Assembly: GCA_023489435.1 (NCBI GenBank)
Contig: JAMDCA010000004.1
Span: 1-32,913 of the forward strand
Source: Thermoplasmatota archaeon
GTDB taxonomy: Archaea > Thermoplasmatota > Thermoplasmata > Thermoplasmatales > Thermoplasmataceae
Direction of reading: 5' to 3'
Length of the DNA: 32,913 bases
The notes beneath the pieces are model-generated. The model saw only the letters and a list, made by a program, of their open reading frames with translations, was not told the DNA's origin and did not search any database. The position numbers and the translations under genes were made by a program. Each line of letters starts with the position of its first letter. Within the stretch, counting starts at the first letter, position 1. Positions 30,374 to 32,913 of this stretch are shown here, in pieces.

Positions 30374-31237
30374 TCAGGGTTTCCAGCATGCACCTGCTGC
30401 ATCGCTGTACCAGGCATTCACGTATTCCCCTGTGCTGATCCTGTTGCACACGAAGTGGGCATCGCAATAATCGCAGATTTCCTCGTTGCCTATAACCCAG
30501 CCTGTCCCGGGATTCATATCTGTCTTGAGTTCCACCATTTCTTCAGATAAACCCTGTGTCATGGTATCGAATGCGCTGGACGTGCACTGGTTACATCCGG
30601 TGTTGCAGGGATATGGCTCACAGGTGAAGAATGGGCCATTACTTCCGTTTCCGGTGTCGTGGTAATCGCAAAACACTGAACAGGATGCATCAGGGCCAAG
30701 GGTAGCAGTTATTCCTGGCGGCAGGAAAACATTGTAAGCACCTTTCCCGGCAAGATCTGGAACTGTCCCCGCCTTTATCCATGAAACTATAGAGCCGCCA
30801 ATATCCTGGTTACTCACAGTCGATGGCGGATCCTGCTGGATTATGACATGTGACTTCAGTGAACCAATGCCAACATTGTATTGCTTTAGCCCTCCGGAAT
30901 AGCTCTGGTTCTTTTCTATATCCGCCACAGCCCGATCTATGAATTGGACCCAGGGTTGGTTTGTCCAGTATGTTCCCCAGAAAATGTTAACCCATTGGTA
31001 CCCGTCCTTCCATACGGGTCCGCCATTATAAACAGCAAGCTTGGTCCCTGGCTGTGCTCCAGCTACCCTGGATGATTCAATCTCATTCCGGTGGCCGCAT
31101 GGATAAGCGTAATGCCATATGGCAGAATGGTTTTGGCCGGAGGCCCGGACTCCAACATGTCTGAAAGATTCCACGCTGGAACCGCAAACAGTGCATTCCT
31201 CAATTTTAGAACAATAACTGCATCTCCCTTCTGGCAT
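30374..31237 (-). CDS. Zinc-ribbon protein with a peptidase-like/EXORDIUM-related domain
   Basis: The 287-residue protein opens with C-S-Y-C and C-T-V-C-G (Cys6, 9, 15, 18), a zinc ribbon. A longer domain follows that recalls a bacterial secreted family: V-Y-N-G-G-P-V-W near residue 70, N-I-F-W-G-T-Y-W, F-L-P-P-G, S-V-F-C-D-Y-H, and L-S-E-E-M-V-E-L-K-T-D followed by G-T-G-W and E-I-C-D-Y-C. In the bacterial relatives I recall, the corresponding segment reads S-H-E-x-x-E-x-x-T-D and is thought to bind metal; the first His is Glu here. Fifteen or more cysteines and no signal peptide make it unusual. Function unknown; family assignment tentative. Confidence 0.5.
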   Translation of the reverse strand: MPEGRCSYCSKIEECTVCGSSVESFRHVGVRASGQNHSAIWHYAYPCGHRNEIESSRVAGAQPGTKLAVYNGGPVWKDGYQWVNIFWGTYWTNQPWVQFIDRAVADIEKNQSYSGGLKQYNVGIGSLKSHVIIQQDPPSTVSNQDIGGSIVSWIKAGTVPDLAGKGAYNVFLPPGITATLGPDASCSVFCDYHDTGNGSNGPFFTCEPYPCNTGCNQCTSSAFDTMTQGLSEEMVELKTDMNPGTGWVIGNEEICDYCDAHFVCNRISTGEYVNAWYSDAAGACWKP

Positions 31238-31321
31238 ACATAAAATAACACTGACACACTATTTCAAGTTTTTTCAAGATTTAGAATATCCTGGCAAAAA
31301 AATTTAAAATGAAGGAAAGTA

Positions 31322-31353
31322 GCATTGCATGTTCTGGAACATAATGGCAATGC
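31322..31353. repeat. Nested inverted repeat upstream of the acetyltransferase gene
   Basis: GCATTGC (31322-31328) and GCAATGC (31347-31353) enclose a second inverted repeat, ATGTTC-TG-GAACAT (31329-31342). A TATA-like run AAATTTAAAAT lies about 15-25 nt before it, so it may form a hairpin at the 5' end of a roughly 180-nt leader of the plus-strand gene, or act as an operator. The rest of 31238-31504 shows no gene. Confidence 0.4.
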
Positions 31354-31504
31354 AAAGGGATGCTGGAAAAGATTTCGGAGAGCATCACGGAACCTCTATG
31401 ATTTCACATAGAAATTCATCATACGTGAAACTCCCAGTAAAGTATTTCTGAATATTGTGTTAGGAATGCTTCAAATACCCGCAGGTTTTCCACCTTTGTT
31501 CAAT

Positions 31505-32029
31505 ATGATCAGGGAGCTCAGATGGGAAGATATGGATGACATCATCAGAAACTATTACTCATATTATGATGAAATGGAAAATGAGAACCCTGACCTTGGG
31601 CTTATTTTTTACTGGGTGAAACCTGATTACCCGAATGAGATAGGATGGTTCAGCAACCTCTACCAAGCAGTCATCAGAGGAGATGCCATATGCCTTGTCG
31701 CGGAAGAAGATGGACACGTTGTTGGAATTTGCGATGTGCATTCCAAGCGCCCCGGATCTGAGGTGGCCCATATTGGGATGCTGGGAATTGCAATAATTAA
31801 AGGATACAGGGGGAAAGGTATAGGAAAGGCTCTGCTCCAGGGAATGTTCAAGGCATGCAAGGGTCATTTTGAAATACTCACACTTGAAGTCTTTTCTAAC
31901 AACACGAAGGCTTATGAACTTTACAGGAAGGTTGGATTCAGGGAGAATGGAAAACTCGACAAGTCCATAAAGAGAAATGGCAGGTATTATAGTGAAATCA
32001 AGATGTATATTGACCTGACAGAGTCATGA
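31505..32029 (+). CDS. GNAT-family N-acetyltransferase (RimI-like)
   Basis: The ATG at 31505 starts the domain at I-R-E-L-R-W-E-D-M-D-D-I, as GNAT proteins usually begin, giving 174 residues; a GTG at 31457 would add 16. The acetyl-CoA loop is G-Y-R-G-K-G-I-G-K-A-L-L-Q, preceded by strand beta-4 with H-I-G-M-L-G-I-A-I and followed by L-T-L-E-V-F-S-N-N-T-K-A-Y-E-L-Y-R-K-V-G-F. It transfers an acetyl group from acetyl-CoA to an amine, possibly a protein N-terminus or a small molecule. Not obviously in an operon with its neighbours. Confidence 0.85.
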   Translation: MIRELRWEDMDDIIRNYYSYYDEMENENPDLGLIFYWVKPDYPNEIGWFSNLYQAVIRGDAICLVAEEDGHVVGICDVHSKRPGSEVAHIGMLGIAIIKGYRGKGIGKALLQGMFKACKGHFEILTLEVFSNNTKAYELYRKVGFRENGKLDKSIKRNGRYYSEIKMYIDLTES

Positions 32030-32082
32030 AATTCAGTTTTGGTTGCTTCATATCAATTTACGAAATTCCTTTTCTAGCAAGA

Positions 32083-32093
32083 TTTTAATAAAG
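32083..32093 (+). promoter_or_regulatory. TATA-like box for the VOC gene
   Basis: TTTTAATAAAG is centred about 26 nt upstream of the ATG at 32114, indicating a leaderless transcript. Confidence 0.5.
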
Positions 32094-32113
32094 CATAACT
32101 GTGAACATTCTAT

Positions 32114-32467
32114 ATGCCTCTCTTTTGGGAACCAAGAACAATAACCCTGAAAGTCAGGAAATATGATGAGGTCAGGAGTTTCTACAAAGCCGTGCTTTCC
32201 CTCAAAGTTTTAGAGGACGAACCGGGGCTCTCTGTGGCTTTTGATCTTGGCAATATATTGTTGATATTGGTCAAAGATGACCTGGGAAAAATGCCAAACA
32301 ATTTCGGCAAGACATTTGAAATGACCTTTGTTGTGAGAAATCTCAATGAGATTCTGGAAGGGCTGCATAAATTGAATGTGGAGTATGAAGTTGAAAGAAT
32401 GGGCGAAAAACAGAAGCTCAACATTCAGGATCCAGAGGGAAGGTTAATTTCTTTTATTACTAAGTAA
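32114..32467 (+). CDS. VOC (glyoxalase/bleomycin-resistance) superfamily protein
   Basis: The 117-residue protein has two beta-alpha-beta-beta-beta modules: R-T-I-T-L-K-V-R-K-Y-D-E-V-R-S-F-Y-K-A-V-L, then V-A-F-D-L-G-N-I-L-L-I-L-V, and E-M-T-F-V-V-R-N-L-N-E-I-L with the closing I-Q-D-P-E-G-R-L-I-S-F. The last segment is the usual D-P-D-G-N-x-I-x-x end of VOC proteins, with E-G-R in place of D-G-N. The typical first metal-binding His is not evident at the N-terminal strand (T-L-K-V), so catalytic use of a metal is uncertain. Substrate unknown. Confidence 0.8.
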   Translation: MPLFWEPRTITLKVRKYDEVRSFYKAVLSLKVLEDEPGLSVAFDLGNILLILVKDDLGKMPNNFGKTFEMTFVVRNLNEILEGLHKLNVEYEVERMGEKQKLNIQDPEGRLISFITK

Positions 32468-32552
32468 GTGTGTGGAACAAAGCCTGCAGCCACATATTCT
32501 AGAATGATTCCCTGTTTTTTGCCAGATGCCTGAATAAAATGGAGGAAGTGGT

Positions 32553-32860
32553 TAGTGACCTCCTCCCACGAATAAATCCATGGGCTTCCTGCTTCTACGG
32601 CTGCTGGCGGAGTCTCCACAGGCTTGAATTCCCCTCGGCCCGAAGGTACTGTGTTCTCCATGCTCAGCCATCTGACTTTACGGATGCAGGCACGCATGGA
32701 GCAATATGCGATCCGACCACTTTCACTTATGTCTGCCAGCGAACAGGAGATTATCTGCAATCGCCTAATAAATTTTGGTTCGCTCCCATCCCACCCCTGA
32801 AGGATGTGGGATTTCCCGCTCACGATGTTAAAGGCTTTTTCCCGCACCTATGTTAGAACA
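32553..32860 (-). mobile_element. Decayed IS200/IS605-type end with TnpB C-terminal remnant
   Basis: The 446 nt after the VOC gene hold no intact gene. On the minus strand a frame reads S-M-E-N-T-V-P-S-G-R-G-E-F-K-P-V-E-T, then A-V-E-A-G-S-P, resembling the C-terminal tails of TnpB. Immediately after, G-A-A-G-C-C-C-A-T-G, an 8-nt loop and C-G-T-G-G-G-A-G-G (32562-32587) resemble the subterminal hairpin of IS605-family right ends (usually GAAGCCCACGA...TCGTGGG). About 210 nt upstream on the same strand, ATCCCAC and GTGGGAT (32788-32812) form a second perfect 7-bp hairpin. The catalytic part of TnpB and any TnpA are absent, so it is either a fragment or a small non-autonomous element. From 32861 to the window end I see nothing. 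Confidence 0.45.
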
Positions 32861-32913
32861 GCCTAATTACTGAGCAACATTGTACCACAAAAATATAACC
32901 TGTATATGGTGTA

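Noticed and set aside
32425-32847. 140-codon minus-strand frame as an intact gene
   Set aside because: It runs through two hairpins and into the VOC gene; only a stretch resembling a TnpB tail is credible, so it is treated as a mobile-element remnant.
32539-32856. 105-codon plus-strand frame
   Set aside because: Antisense to the TnpB-like remnant, no family resemblance and poor start context.
1-32913. tRNA or rRNA genes
   Set aside because: No cloverleaf with a T-arm/anticodon pattern or conserved rRNA segment was noticed on either strand by eye; a covariance-model scan would be decisive.

Overview
The window looks like a chromosomal segment of a Thermoplasmatales-type (Thermoplasmata) archaeon. 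The reasons are the many AT-rich TATA-like boxes about 25-35 nt upstream of start codons with little or no leader, secreted or membrane proteins dense in N-x-S/T sequons, archaeal zinc ribbons, a thioredoxin reductase with a degenerate NADPH site of the kind known from Thermoplasma, and frequent TTG/GTG starts. No rRNA, tRNA or CRISPR array was seen. Species cannot be named from the sequence alone.

Layout. 1-4.0 kb (minus strand): an S13 D-Ala-D-Ala carboxypeptidase-like protein (cut by the window edge), a HAD-IIIA phosphatase, an MTH1187-type thiamine-binding-like protein and a large sequon-rich surface protein with a C-terminal zinc ribbon. 4.2-5.6 kb (minus): a broken AbiE-like toxin-antitoxin locus whose antitoxin-like gene carries an N-terminal PD-(D/E)XK-like domain, with nested inverted repeats upstream. 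5.6-9.1 kb (minus): a family-2 glycosyltransferase, a TyrA-like protein, a small protein and a polytopic membrane protein with an apparent N-terminal frameshift. 9.1-13.2 kb: trxA-trxB (minus), divergent from an HTH regulator followed by an ABC-2 exporter (plus); a palindrome sits between the two promoters.

13.2-19.1 kb (plus): a tightly packed glycerolipid cluster made of an alkyl-DHAP synthase-like flavoprotein, a GlpD-like FAD glycerol-3-phosphate dehydrogenase, a diacylglycerol-type lipid kinase, a secreted phospholipase C/phosphoesterase and a membrane protein. The first three resemble an arrangement known from bacteria. This is unexpected in an organism whose membrane should rest on sn-glycerol-1-phosphate isoprenoid ethers, and may reflect salvage or remodelling of bacterial-type lipids.

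19.1-25.8 kb: a divergent cluster. The minus arm holds a D-2-hydroxyacid dehydrogenase and a benzoylformate-decarboxylase-like ThDP enzyme. The plus arm holds an unknown protein, an SCP2-domain protein, an iron alcohol dehydrogenase and an aldehyde dehydrogenase. Together they could convert a 2-hydroxyacid to a 2-oxoacid, an aldehyde, and then an acid or alcohol, a mandelate-like or Ehrlich-like route. The intergenic region carries three phased direct repeats.

25.8-32.9 kb: small and large membrane proteins, an unlisted 39-residue protein with ten cysteines, a Gfo/Idh/MocA oxidoreductase, a four-CBS protein with a C-terminal domain resembling the HPF (ribosome hibernation) fold, a histidine phosphatase, a zinc-ribbon protein related to a bacterial secreted peptidase-like family, a GNAT acetyltransferase, a VOC protein, and at the far right what looks like a decayed IS200/IS605-type end with a TnpB C-terminal remnant.
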